Shown piece after piece: positions 45,349-54,815 of a stretch of DNA of 64,000 bases. The DNA is from Alkalicoccobacillus porphyridii (GTDB taxonomy: Bacteria; Bacillota; Bacilli; Bacillales; Bacillaceae_D). The stretch lies in assembly GCF_007293315.1 (NCBI RefSeq), contig NZ_VLXZ01000013.1, positions 1 to 64,000 on the forward strand, read 5' to 3'. Under the pieces are notes generated by a model. It was not told the DNA's origin and made no database searches. It worked only from the letters and a program-made list of their open reading frames with translations. Both the position numbers and the translations under genes were made by a program. Numbering within the stretch: position 1 is the first letter of the stretch; every line of letters starts with the position of its first letter.

Positions 45349-45912
45349 TTAACCTTTTTGCTCTTCTTGTTTCTTAGCTGGTTTCAGTAATGCATATGCC
45401 ATCAAAACGACAATCAAAATAGCTGGATGAATGCCGAGAAGTTCCATAGCTATTAAACTAACAACGCCGAGTATAATCGCTCCTGTCCAACCTAACCCTT
45501 TTCCTGACTGCTTCACAAATGTAAATGTCATGACAAGTAGCATGACTCCCACGACTGGTGTTACAGCTTGAGTCATTCCTTCTACTATCGGCGACTCACT
45601 AAAAGATGCCAAAAGACTAATAAGCCCGATAAGAATGACAACAGTCGGAATGACTGTGGCAAATAATGCATTTAACATCCCTGCCCAGCCACCAAGCCGA
45701 TAGCCAATGTACCCTGACATTTTGGTCGCAATTGGCCCTGGCAACGTATTCCCTATCGCTAAGATATCAGCAAATTCCTCATCATCCATCCACTTATAAC
45801 GCTTGACGACTTCATCATGGACTAAGGGAATGGTTGATGGTCCCCCACCATATCCAAGCATCGTTGAACGAAAAAATGCGATAAATATATCCTTCTGTAG
45901 CTTCCAATTCAT
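45349..45912 (-). CDS. chromate transporter half (ChrA family), first gene
   Basis: A 187-residue partner of the preceding protein with GYGGGPSTIPLVHDEVV and NTLPGPIATKMSGYIGYRLGG, six predicted membrane helices and a charged tail. It is first in a two-gene operon. The substrate is chromate in characterised members but could be another oxyanion. Confidence 0.9.
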   Translation of the reverse strand: MNWKLQKDIFIAFFRSTMLGYGGGPSTIPLVHDEVVKRYKWMDDEEFADILAIGNTLPGPIATKMSGYIGYRLGGWAGMLNALFATVIPTVVILIGLISLLASFSESPIVEGMTQAVTPVVGVMLLVMTFTFVKQSGKGLGWTGAIILGVVSLIAMELLGIHPAILIVVLMAYALLKPAKKQEEQKG

Positions 45913-46061
45913 TACCTTTCCTCCTACCTTACAAAAACATATTCCTACTAATACTAATGCAAATGATGGTCTCTGACAAACAGGGGATTACAAAACCTTT
46001 TAAAATATTAATCTATCCACGAAATAATTTAGATTGTGGAGAAGTGCTACTGAATGTTCAA

Positions 46062-46101
46062 AAAAAAGCCTGACAGCAAATATCTTTGCCATCAAGCCAC
46101 T
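46062..46101 (-). terminator. terminator after the amidohydrolase gene
   Basis: On the minus strand GGCTTGATGGCAAA...TTTGCTGTCAGGCT forms a stem followed by seven T. Confidence 0.85.
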
Positions 46102-46108
46102 ATATCTT

Positions 46109-46963
46109 TTATAAGAATTTTTGTACCTTCGGAAACACCCTCGTTGCCGTATTGTAGAAAAAATCCTCATGAAACGATTCGGGAATCATATCCGCTAACC
46201 ATTCCATATACGGTTTGACCTGTACGAGAGGCCAGTCTGTGCCGAAGAGCAGCCTGTCATAGCTATCACAATAAACCAAGGCTTGACGCAGATGATCAAA
46301 ATAACGATTATCGCGATCGAAGTGCCTACCCACTCGTTCTTCTGTACCAACAATCAATCCAGAAAGATCGGCAAAGACATTACGGTTTTTGTAAATGACT
46401 TCAGCAGCAGTTAGACACCAAGGATCGCCAAAGTGTGCCATCATGAACTGAACATCACGGTGCTCCACTGCTACCTCATCTATCGTTAGTGGGTGTGAAT
46501 ATTTTAACAGTCCTTTTTCAGAATATGTATCGCCCGTATGATAAACAACGGGCACTGAATATTCCTTAGCCAAACGGTAGATAGGCTGATAGACCTCATC
46601 ATACGCATAGTATGGATAATAGCCGAGGTAAATTTTGATTCCGACAACCCAATCCTTTTGGAGTTCCTCCTCAAGCTTTACCAATGACTGTTCCGTAAAG
46701 AGAAAAGGGTTGATACCAATACAGCACATAATCTGCTTAGGTCGTGTTTCGAGGTCGAGACCCATCAGAGCACCCGCTCCACGATCTGGGAATTCTCCCA
46801 CTACCGTCTCCTCCACGCCCATGCCGATTCCAAGCACGACATTTGCATCCTTATATTCCTGTAACAATCCCTCTGTGTTATAGGAAATATCTGCGAGCTC
46901 TGTAGCAGTATCCTTAAACGATTGGATATTTGAAAAATGCAGATGCGCATCAATGATTTTCAT
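46109..46963 (-). CDS. amidohydrolase-family (TIM-barrel) hydrolase
   Basis: A 284-residue protein of the amidohydrolase_2 type with the N-terminal metal motif IDAHLHF, further metal ligands in MMAHFGD and the late Asp in LLFGTDWPL. The substrate is unknown; relatives include decarboxylases and lactonases. The start at ATG 46963 has AAGGAGG 7 nt upstream. Its first 14 bases overlap the end of the acetyltransferase fusion gene, so the two are coupled and probably share a pathway. Confidence 0.85.
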   Translation of the reverse strand: MKIIDAHLHFSNIQSFKDTATELADISYNTEGLLQEYKDANVVLGIGMGVEETVVGEFPDRGAGALMGLDLETRPKQIMCCIGINPFLFTEQSLVKLEEELQKDWVVGIKIYLGYYPYYAYDEVYQPIYRLAKEYSVPVVYHTGDTYSEKGLLKYSHPLTIDEVAVEHRDVQFMMAHFGDPWCLTAAEVIYKNRNVFADLSGLIVGTEERVGRHFDRDNRYFDHLRQALVYCDSYDRLLFGTDWPLVQVKPYMEWLADMIPESFHEDFFYNTATRVFPKVQKFL

Positions 46964-49900
46964 GCTCAGCCTCCTTAAATGTGACGTTTCGTAGCCAGTC
47001 CCAGCCCTTGCCCGCAAGATGCTGATCTGTTACACAATAAAATGTTGGTTTAGAACGAACTCTCGCTTGTTCTGGCGTGGCTGTGAAGGATTGAAAAGCT
47101 GTCCATAAACATAGCTCTGCGTTTGAATATAAGCCACTATCGCTATAAAAATCCGTATCTACAATGACGAGTCCCTCTTGTATTTTCTTATCCCACATTC
47201 GAACTACTGAGCTCACTTGCTCACCAATCAGCTCAAACGGCGTTTTTCCGGCTATTTTGTGCTCTTCTGAAGAGCTTCGAGCATACATTTGGAGCTGCTC
47301 CGACTCTTTATCCAAAAATATCGTTGTTTTAAAACGATGACCCTTTAGAAGCTGGTCTGGATAATCAACTTCATAATACGTGGCAAGCACCGGACTCTTC
47401 GGCAGTGTAACAAAAAATTGCCTTAAGGTCATCTCCTTCCACTTATCATGATTGGCAAACGATGTGTCAACACGCAGACCCTGCCACGTATGTCCCCATT
47501 GGTCAAAAACCTCAACAAATGCTGCGTCACTGCTTTGATTTAACAGGGAATAAAGATTAAGATCTGCAGGCATGGTATGAAGGCCACCGCCCCAAGGGTT
47601 CCACCACGATTTTGGCCCAGGTGTTGGAAAGGCGTGAGCAAGCCATTCCTTCTTCTGAGTCTGCAAGGAATAGACAGAAGGGAAGTAGCTTGGCGCGGCT
47701 TTAAACGATATCACTCCATTATTTACACTTAACACCTTATGACCTTGTTCCTGATCAATCTCTTTTTTTATGTCATCCTTTTCTGTAGGAATAGCTTGAA
47801 TAGTAAGCGGTTGGACATGCGTATCTAGGTGTACATCTGTTGAGACCGTTGTAACCTTTGTTGAAGAAATACTTTGCGTAATCTCCTGACTTGCTTCACC
47901 CGTTAAAGATAATGATTGTCCAATTGGAGAACCCTGAATATAGAGCGAGCCTACGGTCACCTGTTTAGATAATTGACTAATTTCAAGCTGAACAGGCTGC
48001 TTTGGATCACAGAATCCATGGCCTTGGCTAAAGTCTATAGTCATTCTCTCTCTGATCGGCTGTGGTTCTATTTTTTTCTGGAACGCACGCCAGTTGGAGT
48101 AAACATTTATATCAATTGTTAGGGGTGCAAAATGTTGTGAGCCTCCCGGTTGAATGTTTTCTGCCTTTTGCTCAAAGGCGGTTTGCCAGCTTGGTGAAAA
48201 AAGTCTAGCATCCTCTGGCCATTGCAGACTAAAGGTGTGACCCTTTCCTTCTAAATACATCCACGGGGCAGTAAGGTGATTTAACGGTAAAAGCCCCATT
48301 TCCACAGATTCCTCCAAATGTAGCAGAGCACCCTGAACAGGGAGCACTCCTTTATCCGCATCAAGGAAAAACAGCTGACTTACATGTACATCCTTTAAGC
48401 TTTGTGCACTATTATTTCTAAGCTCAATGGATAGGCTTAGCGTGCCATCATACGTCCAACGAAACACTCGAACTACCGTTAATTCCCGTTTTCCAAGCTG
48501 ATAGGTTAATTCAAGAACAACAGCGTCCTCCTGCTCCTCCCATGAACAGTGATCCCATGTCTGTTTTGCAAGATCATGAGAATAAGGCAAACCAATCATT
48601 GGATGCACCAATGTTAATGGAATCCTTTCATATGTGAAGGCATTCAAAAGGGTCATGTCGTGGTTTTCTTTATTACATTTTAAGATCATCGCCCCGTGAT
48701 ACAGATAAAGATTCGTTGGGGTATCCATACAGAAGGACTTGTTTCTTTTTGGCAGGGCAAACTGGATCGTTTCCTCATATTGAGCATCCAACCAGCTCAA
48801 TGAGCTTTGCACAAATACCTTGTACTGCTGCTCACCAAATTGGGAGGAGGTATATGGAACAGTGAGCACCCGGTTCTCTTTCGGCTCAAGCTTGAGCGAA
48901 TACTCCTGATTTCCAGCCACGGTTAACCTTACATTCTGTTCCTCTTGTAGTTGATTTTCTACTTGAATGTAAAACTCTGAAGGGCTGTTTAAGACCACCT
49001 GCTCAGGATTAAGTATATGTGCCTGTAAAGCGAGTGGTTTTTGGATATTGGACCCAACTTCCAAAGGAAAACGAATCCCCTCAATTTCTAATTCAATAAT
49101 TAATTGCGGATGGGCTTTCCATTTAGATTGTTCAAGAGCAGGCGCACTGTCTACTTTAAATGGCACCTTAAAGACTTTTTCACCCTCCACTTTTTCTGAC
49201 ACATTTAAAGTGCCTTCGATATATTCATGCTCTGCAAGATTCGCTTTCACCTGCAAAGGCTGTGCTTGTTTATTTTTGATACGGAGACTTGCCTCATATT
49301 CACCAGTTAGCAATAGGTGATGCGAAGGCATCTCCCACTCTACTTCATATTGTTCTGTTGAGAAGGCGGAAATCCCTCGTCCGCTTTGCTCAATTTTTGC
49401 CTGCACATGTCCTTTTGGGGTTTCAAAGTCATATGTATAAAAGGTAAACCCATTCTCTTTTTCACCATCAGGTTTAATACTTATCTCCCTTTTAAGGGTG
49501 TCATACCAATTCGTCGAGTCCACATATTCACTCAAGACAGGATGAGTGATCACTTTTGGGATAAAGTTAAGCAGATGAACCGTGTCATCTCTCTCTTCCC
49601 AGAAGAATCCGCAGCGCTTGTAGAGTGGTACGGCTTTTGTATTCCCTGGCCATGTATATAAATCAAGTCTCGGCCAACCAAGTTCTATTGTTCGTTTTAA
49701 CGCTTCAAGGACCAGCTGTTTTCCTATACCTTTGCCGTGATAATGAGGATGAACATTTAGCAATGGGATGTATAATGCACCCACATCTCCCCTGAATTCT
49801 GAAAAACCACAATACCCTACTACTTTATCTTCATCGTAAGCAAGCAGTGTCGTGATATTTCCGTTTGAGGCTTCTGTCTGGCGGCGATCTTCCGCTGTTT

Positions 49901-50009
49901 CTACTTCTTGTTCACCGCCCCAGCTATCCCGACTTTCATTCCAAAGTGTAGCTACAGCGCTAGCATATGTATCTTGGTATTCTCTGATTTCGTATAAATG
50001 CTTTGACAT
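46950..50009 (-). CDS. GNAT acetyltransferase fused to a large beta-rich region
   Basis: A 1019-residue protein. Residues 1 to about 155 are a GNAT domain, with the acetyl-CoA motif HYHGKGIGKQLVLEA and VPLYKRCGF. The remaining 860 residues are beta-rich with no signal peptide or membrane segment, and include two Ig/CARDB-like parts (about 220-430) and a later part with NPWGGGLHT and ATYYEVDYPDQLLKGHRFKT resembling mutarotase-like sugar-binding folds. The start at 50009 has GGGAGG 7 nt upstream; the frame continues 43 codons into the dispersed repeat but that part is not coding. Its partner amidohydrolase overlaps it. The function is not recognised. Confidence 0.75.
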   Translation of the reverse strand: MSKHLYEIREYQDTYASAVATLWNESRDSWGGEQEVETAEDRRQTEASNGNITTLLAYDEDKVVGYCGFSEFRGDVGALYIPLLNVHPHYHGKGIGKQLVLEALKRTIELGWPRLDLYTWPGNTKAVPLYKRCGFFWEERDDTVHLLNFIPKVITHPVLSEYVDSTNWYDTLKREISIKPDGEKENGFTFYTYDFETPKGHVQAKIEQSGRGISAFSTEQYEVEWEMPSHHLLLTGEYEASLRIKNKQAQPLQVKANLAEHEYIEGTLNVSEKVEGEKVFKVPFKVDSAPALEQSKWKAHPQLIIELEIEGIRFPLEVGSNIQKPLALQAHILNPEQVVLNSPSEFYIQVENQLQEEQNVRLTVAGNQEYSLKLEPKENRVLTVPYTSSQFGEQQYKVFVQSSLSWLDAQYEETIQFALPKRNKSFCMDTPTNLYLYHGAMILKCNKENHDMTLLNAFTYERIPLTLVHPMIGLPYSHDLAKQTWDHCSWEEQEDAVVLELTYQLGKRELTVVRVFRWTYDGTLSLSIELRNNSAQSLKDVHVSQLFFLDADKGVLPVQGALLHLEESVEMGLLPLNHLTAPWMYLEGKGHTFSLQWPEDARLFSPSWQTAFEQKAENIQPGGSQHFAPLTIDINVYSNWRAFQKKIEPQPIRERMTIDFSQGHGFCDPKQPVQLEISQLSKQVTVGSLYIQGSPIGQSLSLTGEASQEITQSISSTKVTTVSTDVHLDTHVQPLTIQAIPTEKDDIKKEIDQEQGHKVLSVNNGVISFKAAPSYFPSVYSLQTQKKEWLAHAFPTPGPKSWWNPWGGGLHTMPADLNLYSLLNQSSDAAFVEVFDQWGHTWQGLRVDTSFANHDKWKEMTLRQFFVTLPKSPVLATYYEVDYPDQLLKGHRFKTTIFLDKESEQLQMYARSSSEEHKIAGKTPFELIGEQVSSVVRMWDKKIQEGLVIVDTDFYSDSGLYSNAELCLWTAFQSFTATPEQARVRSKPTFYCVTDQHLAGKGWDWLRNVTFKEAEHENH

Positions 50010-50118
50010 AAGAATCCTCCCTACTATCAAACTACTATTAATTGTATGAAGATTCCCTCGATTTGTAAATGAAAAGGAACAAATTTCATGTAAGGTCTTA
50101 CCATTTATACAATAGCGC

Positions 50119-50245
50119 TTCAAAAACCGCTCCGCCAAAACACTCGCTTTCCGCGGGCACGGCTTCAGCCCTTGAAGTGGAAAATCGCCCCTTCAATGTC
50201 TTCAGACACGTGCTCTCCCGCAGGAGTCTCGCATTTTGGCTACGC
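50119..50245 (-). repeat. dispersed modular repeat, copy 5 (core fragment)
   Basis: The inner core only (CTTTCCGCGGGCACGGCTTCAGCC, CTTGAAGTGG, CTTCAGACACG, GCAGGAGTCTC) in reverse orientation, diverged from the others and lacking inverted-repeat ends and arms. The remaining gap 50246-50480 shows nothing recognisable. Confidence 0.7.
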
Positions 50246-50482
50246 TAGTTCTACTGTGGAACTTATAATTGTTAATTGTTTTTAAAAGTAAAAATTAAAG
50301 TTCATTATCTATAGCTTTATAATTCTTCCTCACTCATAGCGGACGTAGTGGGTCGCCCCCGAGAGAATTGCACGTGAAGAAGTGAAATTAGCTGGATTCT
50401 AGCCTAGATTAGTTCACTACACTTTAGCGGGATCGCGCCAAATTTCTGGAACGTTTTTTATGCTCTTGCATGCGTCAATAAG

Positions 50483-50530
50483 GACACAAAAAAACCGAAC
50501 TACGTGCATAATATGCACGAAGCCCGGATA
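50483..50530 (-). terminator. terminator after katA
   Basis: The minus-strand stem CCGGGCTTCGTGCAT-att-ATGCACGTAGTTCGG is followed by seven T. Confidence 0.85.
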
Positions 50531-50554
50531 TCTTAATCGTTCTATGTCCTACAG

Positions 50555-52018
50555 TTACATCTGTTCCAGCTTATCAAGATAAGGACTTAGATCTACGCCC
50601 ATCTCGTCAGCCAGTCTTTTACCAAGATCAGCATCTGCACGGTAGAAATTGCACAGCAATAGAAGTACAGTGCGTTGCTCTACGTCCTGCCAATCGGAGA
50701 CGAGATTCTTTACAAGGGAGTCTTGCATTTCCTTACTATGTCTGCGCCACACTTGACCAGCTTGGCCAAAGTGGTCTTTCTTTTCGATTGCCAGACGACC
50801 ACGTGTTTCTCCTTCATTTGGAGCTTTGTAGTCCATGTGAAGCTCATCTTCTTTAGGCTCAGTCTCATAGCGGTTTGGCTCATAATTAACTGGGCTGGTT
50901 TGTTGCTTAATTGGCATCGCTCCGTCTCTTTGATAGTTATTGACCTGAGCAAACGGACAATTTACAGGCAGCTGCAGGTAGTTAGGTCCGATTCGATGGC
51001 GTTGCGTGTCAGAGTAAGAAAATAAACGACCTTGAAGAAGCTTGTCCTCAGACGGTTCAATTCCTGGTACCAGTACGCCTGGATTAAAGCCAACAGACTC
51101 TGTTTCAGCGAACACATTATCAGGGTTACGGTTTAACGTCATGGTCCCAACATGATGGTATGGAAAATCTTCTTCAAACCAGTCTTTTGTTGCATCAAGT
51201 GGATCAAAGTCATAGTTATCCATATCTGCCGGGTCAAGAAACTGGACATATAAATCCCATTCTGGAAACTCGCCACGTTCAATGGCTTCATATAAATCAA
51301 TAGAAGCATGGTTAAATTCCTCAGCTTGGATCTTGGACGCCTCTTCTTCAGAGAGGTTGCGCTGCCCCATTTTTGGAACCCAGCGGAACTTCACATAGAC
51401 CATGTTTCCATAGGCGTTAATCCATTTAAACGCATGCACGCTTGAACCACGAATTTCACGGTAGCTCGCTGGAATGCCCTCGTCTGTAAATAAGTGCATG
51501 AGCATGTTTGTAGATTCAGGTGATAGCGACATGAAGTCCCAATATCTATTTGGATCTTGCACATTTGTACGCGGATCCGGCTTCAGGGAATGAATCACAT
51601 CTGGAAACTTGATGGAATCACGAATGAAAAAAACAGGTAGGTTGTTCCCTACGAAGTCCCAGTTTCCTTCTTCAGTATAGAATTTCACTGAAAAACCTCT
51701 AGGATCTCTTAACGTTTCAGGAGAGTGCTGACCATGAATAACAGTAGAGAACCGGGCAAACACAGGAGTTTCCGTGCCCTCCTCCTGTAAAAAAGCTGCT
51801 TTTGTATAACGCTTCATGCTATTGGCTACTTTAAACACACCATGCGCCCCTGCACCACGAGCATGAACAACACGCTCCGGTACTCTTTCTCTATCAAAAT
51901 GCGCAAGTTTTTCAATCAATTGATAATCTTCAAGTAACGCTGGACCGCGTTGACCTGCTGTACGAGAGTTTTGATTATCATAAATAGGCTGACCTTGATT
52001 ATTCGTTAACTTCTTCAT
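50555..52018 (-). CDS. katA: KatA, monofunctional haem catalase
   Basis: A 487-residue clade-type small-subunit catalase that breaks down hydrogen peroxide. Features in order: RGPALLEDYQLIEKLAHFDRE; catalytic His in VVHARGAGAHG; FARFSTV; distal Asn in FVGNNLPVFFIRD; haem-ligand Tyr in RLFSYSDTQRHRIG. The start is ATG 52018, with GAGGAG 9-10 nt upstream; the ATG two codons earlier sits too near it. Two adjacent PerR/Fur-like boxes upstream indicate peroxide or iron control, and perR is 48 kb away in the same window. Confidence 0.95.
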   Translation of the reverse strand: MKKLTNNQGQPIYDNQNSRTAGQRGPALLEDYQLIEKLAHFDRERVPERVVHARGAGAHGVFKVANSMKRYTKAAFLQEEGTETPVFARFSTVIHGQHSPETLRDPRGFSVKFYTEEGNWDFVGNNLPVFFIRDSIKFPDVIHSLKPDPRTNVQDPNRYWDFMSLSPESTNMLMHLFTDEGIPASYREIRGSSVHAFKWINAYGNMVYVKFRWVPKMGQRNLSEEEASKIQAEEFNHASIDLYEAIERGEFPEWDLYVQFLDPADMDNYDFDPLDATKDWFEEDFPYHHVGTMTLNRNPDNVFAETESVGFNPGVLVPGIEPSEDKLLQGRLFSYSDTQRHRIGPNYLQLPVNCPFAQVNNYQRDGAMPIKQQTSPVNYEPNRYETEPKEDELHMDYKAPNEGETRGRLAIEKKDHFGQAGQVWRRHSKEMQDSLVKNLVSDWQDVEQRTVLLLLCNFYRADADLGKRLADEMGVDLSPYLDKLEQM

Positions 52019-52048
52019 GAACATTCTCTCCTCATTTATGTAATTATC

Positions 52049-52063
52049 GATAATAATTATAAC
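52049..52063. promoter_or_regulatory. PerR box upstream of katA
   Basis: On the minus strand TTATAATTATTATCG matches the PerR consensus TTATAATnATTATAA at 12 of 14 defined bases. It is 30 nt upstream of the katA start and next to a second box. Confidence 0.75.
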
Positions 52064-52065
52064 AT

Positions 52066-52080
52066 GATAATAATTATCGA
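52066..52080. promoter_or_regulatory. Fur/PerR-like box upstream of katA
   Basis: TGATAATAATTATCG differs from the Fur 7-1-7 consensus TGATAATnATTATCA only at the last base. It lies 2 nt from the PerR box. Which of the two repressors uses it cannot be told from sequence. Confidence 0.65.
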
Positions 52081-52135
52081 ATCTCTATTATGAGTCTATC
52101 TCTTCTACCATTGCCTGTCAAAGAAAAGGCTTACT

Positions 52136-53431
52136 CTATTCAAAAGTTGTAAATGTATTATCCTTGCTGATCGGATATGTATGCTCATCAGTCAAATAAT
52201 GAATAATACGTTGGTTGCGCTGTACAGCCAATGCTAGATTAGTGGCACTTGTCCCATGTGCATGCACGACGTTAGTCAAAGCAAAAATTTGGCCTTGCCT
52301 CTTATCTTTAAATGAGACTCGACCATCAAGTTCAACAGCAAATTCAGTCTCACTTTCCCACTGCATCTCATCACTCATGCGTAAGAACCACTCTGGTAGA
52401 TTGGGTTTATAACCAGTAGCTAACACAAGCTTTTCTGTTTGGTGCTCAAAGCTAGCATTTGTTTGCCACTGATGAAATGTCAACTGCACCTTTGTTGGCT
52501 GCTCCTTAATCTCTTTAAGCTCTGAGGTTGGTCGTATTTTAGCTGGAGAGCGCTTCTGCCCAATGGAGCGATGATACAATAGGTCATAGATGTTTTTTAA
52601 GGTCTTAACCTGCACCCCATTTCGAATACCTTCTAACCTAGGTAAGGCTTCTTTTCTTGCTGAATAAGGGAGCTGATGAAAGTACTCTGTGAAGTCCGGG
52701 GAGAACATTTCTATACCGAGTTTGCCCTCCTCCATTTGAAAGAAACCCGCCGAACGAGTAAACCAGCTTAACTCATAACCATGATCCTCTTGGGCATAAA
52801 GTAAATCGTAGAAAATCTCTGCAGCACTTTGACCAGACCCTACCACAGTAATAGATGTGGCCTTCTTTAATTCCTTCTCATAAGGTAGATACTCACTTGA
52901 ATGAATACAGTTTGCAGACATTTTTTCTTTAAACTTTCCAGGGATAGCAGGCACTGTTCCCGTGCCCATGACCAAATGGCGAGTATGTACGGCGAACGTC
53001 TCTTTTGTTTGCCTGTCTGTGCAGGAAACATGATAGACTTCGTTTTCTGTATCGTAGCTCACATCATCAACATGAATATTAAACTGACACGTTAAGAGCT
53101 TGGAAGCGACCCATTGCAGGTAGGCATTATATTCCTTTCTCGGAATATCAAAGCGATTAAAATAATAAAACGCATACAGCCTTCCCTGTTCGTGTAAATA
53201 ATTTAAGAAAGTGAACTCACTTTTTGGGTTCGCGAAAGTGACCAAGTCTGCTATAAAAGGAACCTGAAGATCAGTCATCTCAATAAGCATCCCAGGGTGC
53301 CATTGTAAGCTACTCTGTTTATCAACAAAGTAGCTTGTGAGTTCTGTCCCTTCCTCAATCAACGTAGCAAGTCCAAGATTAAATGGTCCCAACCCTATTC
53401 CCATGATGTCAACATGCTTTTTGATTTCCAA
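52136..53431 (-). CDS. IucD/SidA-family lysine or ornithine N-hydroxylase
   Basis: A 431-residue flavin monooxygenase. The FAD motif is MGIGLGPFNLGLA, the NADPH motif VVGSGQSAAEIFYDLL, and the late LATGYKPNLPEWF is typical of the family. It hydroxylates the side-chain amine of lysine (aerobactin-type) or ornithine for a hydroxamate siderophore. No NIS synthetase or acetyltransferase gene of the IucA/B/C kind is adjacent. It is 11 nt before the aldehyde dehydrogenase stop region on the same strand, so the pair looks like an operon. Confidence 0.85.
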   Translation of the reverse strand: MEIKKHVDIMGIGLGPFNLGLATLIEEGTELTSYFVDKQSSLQWHPGMLIEMTDLQVPFIADLVTFANPKSEFTFLNYLHEQGRLYAFYYFNRFDIPRKEYNAYLQWVASKLLTCQFNIHVDDVSYDTENEVYHVSCTDRQTKETFAVHTRHLVMGTGTVPAIPGKFKEKMSANCIHSSEYLPYEKELKKATSITVVGSGQSAAEIFYDLLYAQEDHGYELSWFTRSAGFFQMEEGKLGIEMFSPDFTEYFHQLPYSARKEALPRLEGIRNGVQVKTLKNIYDLLYHRSIGQKRSPAKIRPTSELKEIKEQPTKVQLTFHQWQTNASFEHQTEKLVLATGYKPNLPEWFLRMSDEMQWESETEFAVELDGRVSFKDKRQGQIFALTNVVHAHGTSATNLALAVQRNQRIIHYLTDEHTYPISKDNTFTTFE

Positions 53432-53442
53432 TCTACTTCCTC

Positions 53443-54804
53443 CTATTTCATCAGCTTACGGATCAATTTTTTTGTGACTGGCCCTTGTTTATAACGAATA
53501 GGCAAGTCAAATGAGGTTGATTGTTTGACGATACTTTTTCTATGAGAGAAAGCAAGAAAGCTTTCATATCCATGATATGAGCCAATTCCGCTCGGACCAG
53601 CTCCACCAAACGGCAAATGAGGATTCGCCACGTGCATAATTGTATCGTTTACACAGCCCCCGCCAAATGAAAGCTCATCAATAAACTGCGATTCTATCTC
53701 TTTGCTTTCGGTAAAGACGTATAATGCTAAAGGATTTGGTCTCTCGCGAATGTTCATTTGTGCTTCAGCCGTTGTAGAGTAAGACAAAACAGGTAGCAGT
53801 GGTCCAAAAATCTCCTCACTCATGATTGGCGTGTCCCAATCAATGTCTGTTAAAACAGTAGGTGATATGGCTAGCTCCGATTGCTTAGATTGCCCTCCTA
53901 TCAGAACTTTTCCATCGTTTAAGAATTCTGTTAGTCGATTAAAATGTTTTTCACTGACAATTCGAGGGTAATGCCCCTTTTGCCATGGTTTCTTATACAA
54001 ATCATTTATATGCTTTTCCAGCTTCTCTAAAAATTCATCTCTTACCTGCTCATCCACTAAAACGTAGTCGGGGGCAATACAGGTCTGTCCAGCATTAAGG
54101 AACTTCCCCCAAGCAATTCGTTTGGCTGCCAAATCTATTTTTGCATCTCGGTGCACAACCGCAGGACTCTTCCCACCCAGTTCAAGTGTGAAAGGAGTTA
54201 GATGCTTAGCCGCAGCTTCCATGACGATTTTCCCGACAGCAACACTTCCAGTAAAAAATATATAGTCAAAAGGCTCCTTCAAGAGCTCAGAGCTCGTTTC
54301 CACAGCTCCTTCAACCACTCTAATATATTCTTCAGGAAAGGTCTCTTCCATCATTTCAGCTATAACTGCAGACGTATTTGGTGTCAGCTCTGATGGTTTA
54401 ATCACAGAACAATTCCCTGCTGCAATCGCTCCAATTAACGGCGCGATCGCCAATTGAAATGGATAATTCCAAGGCGCGATAATAAGGATCGAACCACGCG
54501 GCTCATATAGGACATAGCTCTTGGAACCTGTATGAGAGGCAGGAGATTTAACTTTTTCAGGGGCCATCCATTCCTGTAGAGATTTTTCGACAAGTGAAAT
54601 TTCAGCGTACACCACGCCTATTTCGGTTAAAAAAGCTTCTTCTTTAGATTTGTTTAGGTCCTGCTTAAGTGCCTGCAGAATTTTATCTTCTTTTTTCTTA
54701 ATGATTTCTCTAAGGCTACTTAGCTGGTTAAGACGGAATTCAAGTGATCTCGTTGCTCCACTATAAAAATACTGCTTCTGCTTCTTCCTTAATGGTTCAA
54801 ACAT
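53443..54804 (-). CDS. class-3-type aldehyde dehydrogenase (YwdH-like)
   Basis: A 453-residue NAD(P)-dependent aldehyde dehydrogenase. It has the cofactor-region APWNYPFQLAIAPLIGA, the catalytic Glu in LELGGKSPAVV, the catalytic Cys in NAGQTCIAPDYVLV and the late EEIFGPLLPVLSY. The length and short N terminus place it with class-3 fatty-aldehyde types such as B. subtilis YwdH. It is followed, 11 nt on, by the N-hydroxylase gene. Confidence 0.88.
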   Translation of the reverse strand: MFEPLRKKQKQYFYSGATRSLEFRLNQLSSLREIIKKKEDKILQALKQDLNKSKEEAFLTEIGVVYAEISLVEKSLQEWMAPEKVKSPASHTGSKSYVLYEPRGSILIIAPWNYPFQLAIAPLIGAIAAGNCSVIKPSELTPNTSAVIAEMMEETFPEEYIRVVEGAVETSSELLKEPFDYIFFTGSVAVGKIVMEAAAKHLTPFTLELGGKSPAVVHRDAKIDLAAKRIAWGKFLNAGQTCIAPDYVLVDEQVRDEFLEKLEKHINDLYKKPWQKGHYPRIVSEKHFNRLTEFLNDGKVLIGGQSKQSELAISPTVLTDIDWDTPIMSEEIFGPLLPVLSYSTTAEAQMNIRERPNPLALYVFTESKEIESQFIDELSFGGGCVNDTIMHVANPHLPFGGAGPSGIGSYHGYESFLAFSHRKSIVKQSTSFDLPIRYKQGPVTKKLIRKLMK

Positions 54805-54815
54805 CTAATTCCTCC

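Noticed and set aside
50010..50138. 43-residue N-terminal extension of the GNAT fusion
   Set aside because: It runs into a dispersed repeat core; the internal ATG at 50009 has a strong ribosome site and begins the conserved domain.
52136..53431. A full aerobactin-type siderophore operon around the IucD-like gene
   Set aside because: No IucA, IucB or IucC-like gene was found in the neighbouring frames.
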